Shown: piece by piece, positions 1-11,814 of the stretch
How the letters are laid out: each line of letters begins with the position of its first letter
Numbering within the stretch: position 1 is the first letter of the stretch
Assembly: GCA_029261795.1 (NCBI GenBank)
Contig: JAJDAP010000052.1
Coordinates: forward strand, 1-37,370
Direction: 5' to 3'
From: Deltaproteobacteria bacterium
GTDB lineage: Bacteria > Myxococcota_A > UBA9160 > UBA6930
Length of the DNA stretch: 37,370 nt
The notes under the pieces: generated by a model
Told to the model about the DNA's origin: nothing
Databases searched by the model: none
What the model saw: the letters and a program-made list of their open reading frames with translations, nothing else
Made by a program: the position numbers and the translations under genes

Positions 1-3000
1 GGTGCCGTAGGTCTGGAGGCGGTCCTGGGCGTCGTAGCTGCCGCTCGTGACCTGCGCGCCCTCGGTCACCGAGAGGCGGTTGCCGTTCGAATCGTAGCCG
101 TAGACACGTGCCACAAGAAAATTCTCGTCCACCTGCCCCAGGCGGCCTGTGAGGGGTTCATAGTGGTACGTGTAAACGGTGGTTGCGCCTTGGATCGTCT
201 CAGTCTTCTGGGTGATGCGGCCGAGCTTGTCGCGGATGTAATCGTTGAAGTAGATGGAGCTGGCGCCCACCAAGGCGTCGTCGTCGTCGAGTTCTCCGAA
301 GGTGTCGAAGTTCGCGTCGGTGGTGACGGTGCCGAGGCTCGTGGTGTCGAGGAGGCCGTTCAGGGGTTCTCGCACAATCGCGAGGGCGCCGGCGCCGGTG
401 AGGAGGCCATCGTTGTCGTAGCCGAATATCACCGAGCTACCGCCCACCGTCTGTGAGTCGACCCGGAGATCGTCGTCGTACGTCTGGCTCACGGTGCCGG
501 CGATCGTGCCGCTCCAGGTGGTGGAGGTGACAAGGCTGCCGTCGTAGCCGAAGGCCAGGCCCTCGTTCCCCGGGGCGAGGATCGAACTCACGTTGCCACT
601 CGTCGGGTCGTAGCTCTGGGTAGTCGTCCCGCGCGGGATGATCACCGATGTCAGGCGGCCGGTCCCTCCGAGGGGGTCATAGACGAGATCGATCGTCTTG
701 CCGTCCGGTCGCGACACGAAATCGAGGTTCTTGTCGAGGTCGTAGAGGAAGGTCGTGCTCGGCGAAGGGACCGACGGGAGCACGGGCGGTGCGTACTCCT
801 CCTCCTGATCGAGGCCCGTGTACAGAAAGACGTGGGCGGGTTGGCCCGGGGGCGTGAGCGTCGAGAGGTTCCCGCGCACGTCATACGTGAAGTTGATCTC
901 GCGGAGGTCCGGCAGGATCTGCTTCTTGACGCGACCGGCGAGGTCATATTGGAAAGTCACCGAGCGGAGTAGCGGGTCGGTGACGCTCTCGAGGTTGCCA
1001 TCCGTGTCGTAGGCAAACGTCACCAGGCGCTCACTGGCGCCGGTTCCTTGCACGAGCGAATCGAGGCGGCCGAAGGTGTCATAGCCGAGGACGACGGGAT
1101 CCAGGCCGTTCACTTCGGTCTCGATCAAGCGGCCCTGGAGGTCGAGGGTGTCGAACAAGAGCCTGCCCACCGACCCACCGGATTTCTCCGCTGTCTCGGT
1201 CGTGATCACCCCGCCTAGCGCGTCCGGGATGAACTCGACGGTGCTATCCCGCCCATTGATGGTGATCGTGTCGGTCTGGCGGGTCAGTGCGCCTGTGCCC
1301 GCGTCCGTCTCGATCTCGCGCGTCTGCGACCGGGTGAACTTGGTGCCAGCCGGCGTCAGGATCTCCAGGAGTTCGGGAATCGGCGCGGCCATGCCGAAGC
1401 GCGGGTCCGGTCCTGCCGCTCGCGTCACCGACATCCCGTCAGGAGAAGTGACGCTCGTCGATCCGTCGGCCGCTTCCGTGAAGCTCGTGACGAGGCCGGC
1501 GGGGTCGGTCTGGTCGTTCGCGAGATCGCCGGTCGCTTGATGCACGATCAGCGTGGTCTTCTCGACGCCCGAGGCGGTAGTGGTGGTCACCGTGATGTCG
1601 CTGCCAGCTTCGACGCGCGCGAGTCCGAAGAAACCGCCCTCAGGGTCTTCATCGAGGATCAAGCGGCCGAGCGCATCGTAGGTGAGCGTGGTGGTGGCGT
1701 TGCCGCCGGGCTTGGCAAACGTGGCGATCAAGCCAGTGGGGCTGGACGTGATCGAGTGCGTCTCACTCTCGGGGTTCGAGATCGTGGCGAGGAAGCGGTT
1801 GGCGTCGACGCTCAGGCTAGTCGGCGGGCCAAAGGGAGGTTGGATGGCGGTCGGCTCGCCGGAACCGTTGCGAACGATGGTGGTTTCGTTCCGAGCAACG
1901 TCGTAGATCTTCGCGAGCGCCCCTTCCGGAACGGTGTACTCGAACTCGAAGAGAAGCGCGTTCGTCAGCGCGTCGCGCGTGAAGAGGTGGACGCCGTTCG
2001 GATCGAACTCGTAGATTTCCGAACCGTCCCGGGATGCCACGAGGTGATTGCCGACACTGAAGCCCGGAAGCGCCGGTTCGACGCTCCATACGAGCTGTCT
2101 ATTGGGCGTCGTCCGGTCGACGACGAGCAACGTGCCATCGGGGAGCACGCCCACCGCGACGGGGGTCAGGTCCGAACGTCGCGCGATCATTCCGGCCTTC
2201 GGCTTGTCGAGCGGACCGACGAAGCTGCCGGTCCCCGCCACAGTCTCGATCTTCATTTGCGGTGATACCCGACGGATACGGCGTCCGCTGCCGGCCGGGC
2301 CCGACGAGATGTAGACGCTTCCATCCGAGCTGATCGCGATACCATTCGGAGCGCCGACCGAGGCGTCCGTCGGAGCGCCCCCATCGCCGATGCCGCTCGG
2401 ATCGGGGAGGTTCGCCTGGGAGCTGCCGTTCCCAGCGAAGAGATCGAGGTAGCCGGACGGGTTGACGCGGAACACGCGGTGCCCGCTCTCCCCGAAATAG
2501 ACATCCCCTTCGTCGCCGACCTCGAGCGAGTTCACCACACCCAGCGCTGCGTCGAAGGCAGGCCCCGGCACCGCGCCGGTGCCGCCGCCCGCGAACGTAT
2601 GCATGATGCCGTCCGGGCTGACGCGACGAATCCGGTTGTTGCTCTGATCCGCGATGTACAAGGAGCCATCGGGTCCGAAATCGAGCGCCGACGGGTCGCT
2701 GAGTAGCGCTTGGTCGGCGGGTTTGGGGTCGTCATTCATGAACCCTGAGATGCCTTCAACCCCTGCAAACACAGAGACTGTGCCGGAGAGATCCATGCGA
2801 TAGACGACGTGGACAGCCGAAGACGCGATGTAGACGGCGCCGTCCGGTCCAATCGCAAGGTCGCTGATCGTGGCGTTCCCGTTCGCGAGCGTCCCGATCT
2901 CGGTGATCGTGTCGGCCACGGGATCGACCAGATGGATCCGCCTCACCGGGATGTCCTCGGCGATGAAGAAGGTGCCGTCAGGGGCGGTGGCGATGGTGCT

Positions 3001-5589
3001 CGTCATCGAGCTGAAGCTGCGCGTCGAGGCGACGGTGCCACCGGGGGGTCCCTGGGTCCCCTGCGGCACGCCAGCGCGGTTCACGACCACAGAGGGGATC
3101 TCGCCGCCAGATCGACGCCCGCCGTCTCCCCGATAGAGGACTAGGGAGAGCGGGTCGTAGAGGTGGTGCGGGGAGAGGCTCCAACCCCCAAGGCCGTGCG
3201 CACGCGCGTCGAACGAACCGATCCGCGCGAGCTGGCGCTGGGGAATCCGTAGGCCCGAGCGCCGGCCATCGACGAAGCCCTGGTACTCGTAATCCACGCG
3301 GATCCGGACGGGCTGGCGCCCCTGGAGCGTACGGCCGTAGGCATCGAGGCCGTCCCAGGTGAAGACGTGCTGGAGGTTCGCCTGTGGCGGATAAGTCGAG
3401 GAGAAGCGGCGGCCCGCGATCTCGACTTCTAGCAGGACGGCCTGGAGCGAAGCCGGCGGCGAAGCATTCGTCAGCGGGATCGTGAGCGTATTGGCCGCGC
3501 GATGACCGGGCGTTCGCTCACTCTCGTAGTGGAGGGTGTACGGGCTGCCGGTCAACTCGACCTGCTCCGCCCAGACCTGGCGGTCGGTCCGGATCAGCGA
3601 GGTCCCCGGTGTATCGCCCTTCGGGCAATCGCAGCCGGCCGGGTCCGGGCTATCGCCATCGGGGCCGGTGGCATCTGCGGGGACCCACTGTGAATGGCCA
3701 CAGATCGAGGAGAAGCGGGTCGTCGGATACCGGCGAAGCGTCGCCCCCGGCTCGTACAGTATCGCGAGTTCCTCCTGCTCAGCGAGCGTAATGCCGTGGG
3801 TCGCGAGCGTTGCCGCGTTGTCCGCAAGACCGTCGCCATCGGTATCGAGGTCTGCAACGACCCCGGTCTCCGACACGATCTCCAGAACGACGCCGTTCGC
3901 GTTGTCGAGCCAGATGCCTGCTTCCGGGTCAAAGGAAATGCTCGGGGCAACATCCCCAACCGAGAATGCCGCCGTCGTCTCCACGTAGAAAGAGATTGGC
4001 TGGTCGAACTCGACGTGCTCTGAGCCAAGCGCGAGCGCTTGGTCGAGCACCACGTCCCAGACGTTGGTCGGGTCACCACCTGTGGGCATCTCGGCCGGTC
4101 GCGCGTTCACTGCCAGGGGGCCGACGGTCAGCTCGGTGATTCGAACATCGAAGATCTCGCCGATCTCCGTCGTGCCACCTCCAGGAAGTACAGCCGTTGC
4201 GACTGTGCCCTTCGGGATCAGCAACACTGCTTGACGTGTGTGGAGGGCATCCACTTCGGTAGCACCCAACACTACGCTGAGCGGATCCGTGCCCGAAGTC
4301 ACGACGTGGGTTACGTCGGCGCTCCTGGGCAATAGCACCACATCATCGAGAACATCGAAATCTCGCCACTCCGGCCTGCTGGTGCGAAACACCGTGATCA
4401 GACCCTCTCGGGCATACTCGAGCCTCAACGCACCACCGGCGTTCACGGCGAGGTCGTACTGACCATCCGCTCGCGAGAGGGTCTGCCCGAACTCGGGATG
4501 GTCGACGACCGTGACCGCCACGCTCTCGAGTGGGAAACCACTCCCATCGAGGACCCGGCCTCGGATCACGCCCGCGCGCGGCGCCAGGATCGTTCCCGGC
4601 GACACACCCGTCTGCACGGGATTCAGTCCGGAGTACAAGAATGCCGTCGAATCCGCGACCGTCGACGGCACCGCCGAGTCGACGGGATCCAACTCGGGTA
4701 ACTCCGGGGCCGGCGGCGGCGGGTTCACGACCTGAACGACGGTAATCTGATCGATCGCGGTCTCAGCGCCCAGGGTTGCGGTTGCCGTGATGCCGTTGGA
4801 GCCGGAGCTCAGTGGCACGGTCGCGCTCCAGCTCATCCCGGTGACGGTGGCTGCGAAGCCCTCCACGTCGACCGCGGTCGCACTCTGGTTCACGGTGCCA
4901 GTGACGGCGATCGAAGGAAGGGTGGTGGTCGTTCCGTGCGAGGTCGTGAACGCAACGCTGAGCGCCGCCACCGACCCTGTCAGATTGAAGTTCGCCTGGA
5001 CGATGCCGCAGTCGGTGGGTGAGTTCGGGTCGCAGAGTGTGCCCACGTTGGCGCCGGAGATATCGATCGAGACGCCGCCCGAGGTATCGAGCAGCACGAA
5101 CGCGGAGACGCCGTTGGCGCCGTCGAACGCATGATCCGGGACGACACTCACGTTCCCCGAGCCGTCCGTCACGCCAAGCGTGGATGTGAACTCCCCGGAC
5201 ATGGTCTGAAAGCCAAATAGCGTCGTGATCGCCGGGCCGTCGCTCTCGTAGCCGAGCCCGAAGAAGTGAAGCTGCTGAACGTCGTTCCAGTTGTCCGTTC
5301 CGAAATCGACCACGGCGGTGCCGGAGAGCGAGTAGGCCATCGAGAGAATCTGGCCGGTCGCATCGTCGAGGACGATCGTGCCCGTGATCTCGTCGACGGA
5401 TTGCTGGAGGCAGTCGCCCGCGCTGTTGATCTGGCAAGCGGTCGTGTCGCCGTTCAGATCCGAGAGCTGGAAACTCGTGAACGAACCGAGAGAGACCTCG
5501 TAGGTGACTGGAACGGCGTTCACTCTGTTCGGGGAGAGGACACCCCCGACCGCGATCAGACCCAGGATGACGAAGAGTGCGCGGCGCAT
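1..5589 (-). CDS. Giant secreted RHS/YD-repeat protein (teneurin-like), C-terminus off the left edge
   Basis: The frame is open from the ATG at 5589 to base 1, at least 1863 codons, with no in-frame stop. It opens with a signal peptide (MRRALFVILGLIAVGG, cleavage near residue 24). A beta-rich region follows, then an Ig/glucodextranase-B-like module (about 225-285), a proline-rich linker with PPPPAPELPELDP (about 285-300), a carboxypeptidase-regulatory-like fold (about 339-416), a ZU5-like conserved region ending in a calcium-type DTDGDGLADN loop (about 420-600), and five or six NHL-type blades with motifs such as GPDGSLYIAD (about 876-1170). About 15 YD repeats run from residue 1300 to the edge (YDSNGNRLSVTEG, YDAQDRLQTYG). 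Related proteins form a hollow beta shell that can enclose a C-terminal toxin or ligand; that part lies outside the window, so toxin, adhesin or intercompetition roles cannot be separated. Family assignment is firm, function is not. Confidence 0.93.
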   Translation of the reverse strand, partial: MRRALFVILGLIAVGGVLSPNRVNAVPVTYEVSLGSFTSFQLSDLNGDTTACQINSAGDCLQQSVDEITGTIVLDDATGQILSMAYSLSGTAVVDFGTDNWNDVQQLHFFGLGYESDGPAITTLFGFQTMSGEFTSTLGVTDGSGNVSVVPDHAFDGANGVSAFVLLDTSGGVSIDISGANVGTLCDPNSPTDCGIVQANFNLTGSVAALSVAFTTSHGTTTTLPSIAVTGTVNQSATAVDVEGFAATVTGMSWSATVPLSSGSNGITATATLGAETAIDQITVVQVVNPPPPAPELPELDPVDSAVPSTVADSTAFLYSGLNPVQTGVSPGTILAPRAGVIRGRVLDGSGFPLESVAVTVVDHPEFGQTLSRADGQYDLAVNAGGALRLEYAREGLITVFRTSRPEWRDFDVLDDVVLLPRSADVTHVVTSGTDPLSVVLGATEVDALHTRQAVLLIPKGTVATAVLPGGGTTEIGEIFDVRITELTVGPLAVNARPAEMPTGGDPTNVWDVVLDQALALGSEHVEFDQPISFYVETTAAFSVGDVAPSISFDPEAGIWLDNANGVVLEIVSETGVVADLDTDGDGLADNAATLATHGITLAEQEELAILYEPGATLRRYPTTRFSSICGHSQWVPADATGPDGDSPDPAGCDCPKGDTPGTSLIRTDRQVWAEQVELTGSPYTLHYESERTPGHRAANTLTIPLTNASPPASLQAVLLEVEIAGRRFSSTYPPQANLQHVFTWDGLDAYGRTLQGRQPVRIRVDYEYQGFVDGRRSGLRIPQRQLARIGSFDARAHGLGGWSLSPHHLYDPLSLVLYRGDGGRRSGGEIPSVVVNRAGVPQGTQGPPGGTVASTRSFSSMTSTIATAPDGTFFIAEDIPVRRIHLVDPVADTITEIGTLANGNATISDLAIGPDGAVYIASSAVHVVYRMDLSGTVSVFAGVEGISGFMNDDPKPADQALLSDPSALDFGPDGSLYIADQSNNRIRRVSPDGIMHTFAGGGTGAVPGPAFDAALGVVNSLEVGDEGDVYFGESGHRVFRVNPSGYLDLFAGNGSSQANLPDPSGIGDGGAPTDASVGAPNGIAISSDGSVYISSGPAGSGRRIRRVSPQMKIETVAGTGSFVGPLDKPKAGMIARRSDLTPVAVGVLPDGTLLVVDRTTPNRQLVWSVEPALPGFSVGNHLVASRDGSEIYEFDPNGVHLFTRDALTNALLFEFEYTVPEGALAKIYDVARNETTIVRNGSGEPTAIQPPFGPPTSLSVDANRFLATISNPESETHSITSSPTGLIATFAKPGGNATTTLTYDALGRLILDEDPEGGFFGLARVEAGSDITVTTTTASGVEKTTLIVHQATGDLANDQTDPAGLVTSFTEAADGSTSVTSPDGMSVTRAAGPDPRFGMAAPIPELLEILTPAGTKFTRSQTREIETDAGTGALTRQTDTITINGRDSTVEFIPDALGGVITTETAEKSGGSVGRLLFDTLDLQGRLIETEVNGLDPVVLGYDTFGRLDSLVQGTGASERLVTFAYDTDGNLESVTDPLLRSVTFQYDLAGRVKKQILPDLREINFTYDVRGNLSTLTPPGQPAHVFLYTGLDQEEEYAPPVLPSVPSPSTTFLYDLDKNLDFVSRPDGKTIDLVYDPLGGTGRLTSVIIPRGTTTQSYDPTSGNVSSILAPGNEGLAFGYDGSLVTSTTWSGTIAGTVSQTYDDDLRVDSQTVGGSSVIFGYDNDGLLTGAGALAIVREPLNGLLDTTSLGTVTTDANFDTFGELDDDDALVGASSIYFNDYIRDKLGRITQKTETIQGATTVYTYHYEPLTGRLGQVDENFLVARVYGYDSNGNRLSVTEGAQVTSGSYDAQDRLQTYGT

Positions 5590-5723
5590 CGAGAGACCCC
5601 CAAAAGAGCGACGGGAGTCTCATATCACGAAACCTCGAACGACCGCACCCCCCATTTGGGTCGGTTGCTACAAGTGTCTGTGTCCGACCTGCACTATTGT
5701 TAGGCATCGAAGCGGGGGCTCAG

Positions 5724-5738
5724 GCCCTCGCCGAGGGC
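5724..5738 (-). terminator. Terminator-like hairpin after pyk
   Basis: A perfect inverted repeat (GCCCTC, 3-base loop, GAGGGC) sits 12 bases beyond the pyk stop codon and upstream of the RHS gene on the same strand. No T-run follows it, so intrinsic termination is uncertain. It could separate the pyk operon transcript from the RHS transcript. Confidence 0.3.
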
Positions 5739-5750
5739 ATCGTAGTAACG

Positions 5751-7178
5751 TCAGGAAACCGTGAGAACCCGGATCGAACTGGTGCTGCCGGTTTCGTGGG
5801 AGATTCCAGCAGTGACGATGATGACGTCGCCGGCCGAAACGAAGCCGCGCTGCTTCGCCCAGACCAGGCCGTGCTCGAGCCGCTCTGCATCCTCTTCGGT
5901 TCCTTCGGCCACGGTCGCGGTGATTCCCCAGTTGAGGGCGAGGCGACGGGCGACTTCGACGGAATCCGTCACGGCGAGAATCGGACAGCGGGGGCGGTAC
6001 TTCGAGATCTGACGCGAAGTGAAGCCACTCTCGGTGAGCGTCAAGATGGCCTGGACGCGCAAGTGATTGGCCATCGTGTTGGCCGCCTGACTGACCGCCT
6101 CGGTGACGATCGCGTGCGGATGCGGCGCGATCTGCTGCAGGTACCCGTACTCGCGCAGGGAAGGCTCCGCTCCCAGCGCGAGTTCGGCCATCGTGCGGAC
6201 GGCTTCCACCGGATACTTTCCGCGAGCCGTCTCGCCGGACAGCATCACCGCGGAACTACCGTCGAGGATCGCGTTCGCTACGTCGCTGGCTTCGGCTCGG
6301 GTCGGCTGGGGGTTGCGCTCCATCGAGTCGAGCATCTGGGTGGCCGTGATGACCGGCTTCCCCGAGCCGACGGTCTTGCGGATGATGCGCTTCTGTTCGA
6401 CCGGAACCGCTGCTGCGCCGATCTCCACGCCGAGATCGCCGCGTGCGACCATCGCGCCGTCGGCAGATGCCACGATCTCCTCGAGATTCCGAAGTCCCGC
6501 CGAGTTCTCGATCTTGGCGATGATCGGAATATCACCCCCATTCGCCCGCAGGAAGCTGCGAATCGCCTCGACCTCTTCGGCGCTCTGCATGAACGAAGCC
6601 GCGATGTAGTCGACGCCGTTCTCGATGGCGAACCGGAGATCGGCCTGGTTCGCTTCATTGAGGCCATCGAGGTGGAGTTCCGTGTCGGGCAGGTTGACGC
6701 CTTTGTGGCTCGAGAGCGGGCCACCGCGCACCACGCGGCAGCCGAGCAGCCCGGCAGAGCGGGATTCGACGACGAGTTCGAGTGCCCCGTCGTTGATCAA
6801 CACCCTGCTGCCGGGATGCAGTTCCTCGACGAGATCGGGGTAGGAGATCGACACACCGCTGGCGTTTCCGAGCGTGTCGGCCGCGTGAAGCTCGAACGCG
6901 GCGCCCTTATCGAGGATCACGCCGTCCTCGATCGAGCCGGTTCGCACTTCGGCGCCCTTCGTATCGAGCATCGTGGCCACCTGCGTCGAAGCCGCATCGG
7001 CCGCGGCACGCACGCGCTCCAGGCGTTTGCGATGGCTCGCGTGATTCTCGTGGGAGAAGTTCAGGCGGGCCACGTTCATGCCCGCGTGGATCATCTCGGT
7101 GAGCGTCGCCACGTCATCGCACGCCGGGCCGACGGTGGCCACGATCTTGGTCTTTCGCAGAATCGGTCGATCATTCAT
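5751..7178 (-). CDS. pyk: Pyruvate kinase
   Basis: Converts phosphoenolpyruvate and ADP to pyruvate and ATP in the last step of glycolysis (cytoplasm). The 475 residues are normal for the family. Visible hallmarks are the N-terminal RKTKIVATVGPA, the NVARLNFSH loop, IIAKIEN with the catalytic lysine, the metal-binding ARGDLGVEIG and the nucleotide/substrate segment ITATQMLDSM with SGETARGKYP. A C-terminal allosteric-type domain follows. The frame stays open upstream to 7244, but homology begins at MNDRPILRKTK, so ATG 7178 is chosen. It is the last gene of the run uvrA-nitroreductase-mazG-PPOX-pyk, 32 bases after the PPOX gene. Identification is secure. Confidence 0.97.
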   Translation of the reverse strand: MNDRPILRKTKIVATVGPACDDVATLTEMIHAGMNVARLNFSHENHASHRKRLERVRAAADAASTQVATMLDTKGAEVRTGSIEDGVILDKGAAFELHAADTLGNASGVSISYPDLVEELHPGSRVLINDGALELVVESRSAGLLGCRVVRGGPLSSHKGVNLPDTELHLDGLNEANQADLRFAIENGVDYIAASFMQSAEEVEAIRSFLRANGGDIPIIAKIENSAGLRNLEEIVASADGAMVARGDLGVEIGAAAVPVEQKRIIRKTVGSGKPVITATQMLDSMERNPQPTRAEASDVANAILDGSSAVMLSGETARGKYPVEAVRTMAELALGAEPSLREYGYLQQIAPHPHAIVTEAVSQAANTMANHLRVQAILTLTESGFTSRQISKYRPRCPILAVTDSVEVARRLALNWGITATVAEGTEEDAERLEHGLVWAKQRGFVSAGDVIIVTAGISHETGSTSSIRVLTVS

Positions 7179-7189
7179 GACGGGTTCTC

Positions 7190-7204
7190 GCGGGCGAAGC
7201 CCGC
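7190..7204 (-). other. GC-rich hairpin in the pyk leader
   Basis: Perfect 6-bp inverted repeat (GCGGGC, 3-base loop, GCCCGC) in the 32-base gap between the PPOX stop and the pyk ATG, ending about 11 bases before that start. It could alter pyk translation or mark an mRNA processing point. It has no T-tract and is too short to be called a terminator with confidence. Confidence 0.3.
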
Positions 7205-7210
7205 CTGTGG

Positions 7211-7684
7211 TTAGTAGACGCCGGCCAACTTCTTGTGATTCCAACTGACGATCCGCTCGGGACGGACCCGGATACCGGTCCGCTTCGGCGCGGTCCCGGC
7301 CACGGCCGTACGGATCTGGTCGGCGTTCACGTCCTGCATCCCGTCGACGCTGCGGCCGTTCACGAGCACGAGGATCTCGGTGACGTCCGGAACCTCACGC
7401 ACCAGCTCCGCGTTGCCGTAGATCACGACACCCTGGAGTTCGTTGTACACCTCTCCGGATTCGACCAGGAGCGAAACCCGGGGGTCGCGCTCCAGGTTCC
7501 GGATCTTCTGGCTCTTGGTGAAGGTCGATATCACGATCGAATCGTCGGCTTCGATCCCGAACCACATGGGCATCGGATGGGGAAAACCGTCCTTCCCGAT
7601 CGTGGTGATGATGATCGTCTGCGCGTCGGCGATGAAGGCACGGCGCTCCTCGTCGGTCATGCGGATCTGGTCGCGTCGCGACAC
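7211..7684 (-). CDS. PPOX-fold (pyridoxamine phosphate oxidase-like) flavin/F420 protein
   Basis: A small split-barrel protein of 157 residues. The core QTIIITTIGKDGFPHPMPMW, the strand DSIVISTFTKSQKIRNL and the segment DPRVSLLVE are typical of the pyridoxamine 5'-phosphate oxidase superfamily that binds FMN, F420 or haem; which cofactor and substrate cannot be told from sequence. The open frame runs upstream to 8032, but that extension is Arg/Pro-rich shadow coding lying over mazG. GTG 7684 is chosen because AAGGAG lies 6 bases before it. It sits 49 bases after mazG and 32 before pyk. Another deazaflavin-type gene lies in the same run. Confidence 0.85.
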   Translation of the reverse strand: MSRRDQIRMTDEERRAFIADAQTIIITTIGKDGFPHPMPMWFGIEADDSIVISTFTKSQKIRNLERDPRVSLLVESGEVYNELQGVVIYGNAELVREVPDVTEILVLVNGRSVDGMQDVNADQIRTAVAGTAPKRTGIRVRPERIVSWNHKKLAGVY

Positions 7685-7733
7685 GTTGTCTCCTTGATCT
7701 TGTTGGTGGGTCGTCGCTCGCGAATCGCGCTGG

Positions 7734-8351
7734 CTAGTCGCTCGCCCTCGCCGATTCGAGAAAGCCCGCCGTCGCGTTCCGGAGCGCTTGTTCCGGGTCA
7801 ACGCCCGCTTCGTTGGCTTCGCGAACGAGAGCGAACAGGCGCGCGCCGATCGAACCGTCCCCGGGCTCGGACGCTTCGAGCCCGGCTCGAGCGGCGCGCC
7901 GTTGAAGCTTGGCCGCGCGCGCGAGGGCGGGGAGTGCGATCGGCACGGCATCGAGCGGGTTCTCGGCTCCGCCCTTTTCGCGTCGCTCCGCGGCCTTGAT
8001 CGCTTCCCAGCTCTCGGACTGGGCCGCGGCATCCTCGATGACGGCGCCAGCGAACACGTGCGGGTGGCGCCGGACCAGCTTGTCGCAAATCGAAGCCACG
8101 ACGCTCTCGAATGAGAAGTGACCGGCCTCCTCGGCGATTCGCGCCTGGAAGACGACCTGGAGCAACAGGTCTCCGAGTTCGTCCTGCAAACCGACCAGGT
8201 CGCCGCGGCGGATCGCGTCGTCGACCTCGTAGGCTTCTTCGATGGTGTAAGGCGCGATCGACGCGAAATCCTGCTCGAGGTCCCACGGGCAGCCGCCCTC
8301 CGGGTTGCGGAGGGTCGCCATGATCTCGAGCAGCCGGTCGATGGAAGCCAC
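7734..8351 (-). CDS. mazG: MazG-type nucleoside triphosphate pyrophosphohydrolase
   Basis: Hydrolyses (d)NTPs to the monophosphate and pyrophosphate, a nucleotide-pool cleaning role in the cytoplasm. The N-terminal half has the family signature IDRLLEIMATLR then GGCPWDLEQ, the metal-binding EEAYEV and the DELGDLLLQVVFQA helix; a second repeat includes FSFESVVASICDKLVRRHPHVF and ESWEAIKAAER. The frame extends to a TTG at 8390 that overlaps the previous stop, but alignment to MazG proteins known to me begins at VASIDRLLEIM, so GTG 8351 (205 residues) is preferred. No strong ribosome site decides between them. It lies between the nitroreductase and PPOX genes. Confidence 0.92.
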   Translation of the reverse strand: MASIDRLLEIMATLRNPEGGCPWDLEQDFASIAPYTIEEAYEVDDAIRRGDLVGLQDELGDLLLQVVFQARIAEEAGHFSFESVVASICDKLVRRHPHVFAGAVIEDAAAQSESWEAIKAAERREKGGAENPLDAVPIALPALARAAKLQRRAARAGLEASEPGDGSIGARLFALVREANEAGVDPEQALRNATAGFLESARASD

Positions 8352-8386
8352 GTTGGCGGAGGCTACCGGATCCCGTCCGTGGCGTG

Positions 8387-8851
8387 TCAATCCGAGGCGG
8401 GTTCGAGCACCACGACAGGAATCTCGCGGTCGCCGGCGCGCACCTGGTATTCGGCGTAGGGCGCGTAGATTCCGACCATCTGCTCCCAGATCGTTGCGCG
8501 CTCCGCTCCGCTCGCGGTTCGCGCTCGGGCTCGGAACTTCTTCGCCTTCACCTGCACGTGCACCTCGGGCTCCGCCACGAGATTCAGGTACCAGACCGGA
8601 TGCGTGGGTGCGCCACCCTTGGAGGCGATCACCACGTAGCCGCCATCAAGCTCGCCATAGATCAGGGGCAACGGCAACGCGTTCCCGGATTTCCGGCCCG
8701 TCGTCGTCAGGATCAGGGTCGGGATCATGCCGCTACCACCACCCAGGGAAGCGTCCCAGAGATGGCCGTCCTCGCCGTCGGTTTCGAGGTAGCGCTTCAG
8801 ATGGTCGCGGATCCAGTCGGGCAGATGGGCAGGAATCGTGTCGGCAGACAT
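8387..8851 (-). CDS. Deazaflavin (F420)-dependent nitroreductase-family protein
   Basis: 154 residues resembling the Ddn/nitroreductase-family deazaflavin-dependent oxidoreductases (split beta-barrel). The landmarks are LILTTTGRKSG followed by PLPLIY, then VVIASKGGAPTHPVWYLNL and the EVHVQVK strand; family members use these to bind F420 and contact the substrate. Use of F420 here is inferred, because no F420 biosynthesis gene is in the window. It begins 13 bases after the uvrA stop and its TGA touches the first possible mazG start, so it very likely belongs to the uvrA operon. The physiological substrate is unknown. Confidence 0.88.
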   Translation of the reverse strand: MSADTIPAHLPDWIRDHLKRYLETDGEDGHLWDASLGGGSGMIPTLILTTTGRKSGNALPLPLIYGELDGGYVVIASKGGAPTHPVWYLNLVAEPEVHVQVKAKKFRARARTASGAERATIWEQMVGIYAPYAEYQVRAGDREIPVVVLEPASD

Positions 8852-8864
8852 GGCCGCTCCCCCG

Positions 8865-11708
<2,844 letters not shown>

Positions 11709-11814
11709 TGGGAACCTCGGGTAAGACAGGGGAGTGTCCGGCCTCGGGCGGCACGCCACAAGCCCCGCGGCCGGACCCGCGTTCTACCGGCTCGCCGTCT
11801 GCTAACCCCCTGGG

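Noticed and set aside
4763..5707. 314-codon open frame on the minus strand
   Set aside because: It is a shifted frame over the N-terminal part of the RHS protein, which has the signal peptide and module pattern.
5590..5750. Promoter for the RHS gene
   Set aside because: Only a weak TATGAG-like element is visible, with no -35 at suitable distance, so no promoter was called.
5577..7214. 545-codon open frame on the plus strand
   Set aside because: Antisense to pyruvate kinase; no motif and typical GC-driven shadow composition.
11709..11814. LexA/SOS box upstream of uvrA
   Set aside because: No palindromic LexA-type site was visible between uvrA and the TauE gene; the real operator in this lineage may differ.
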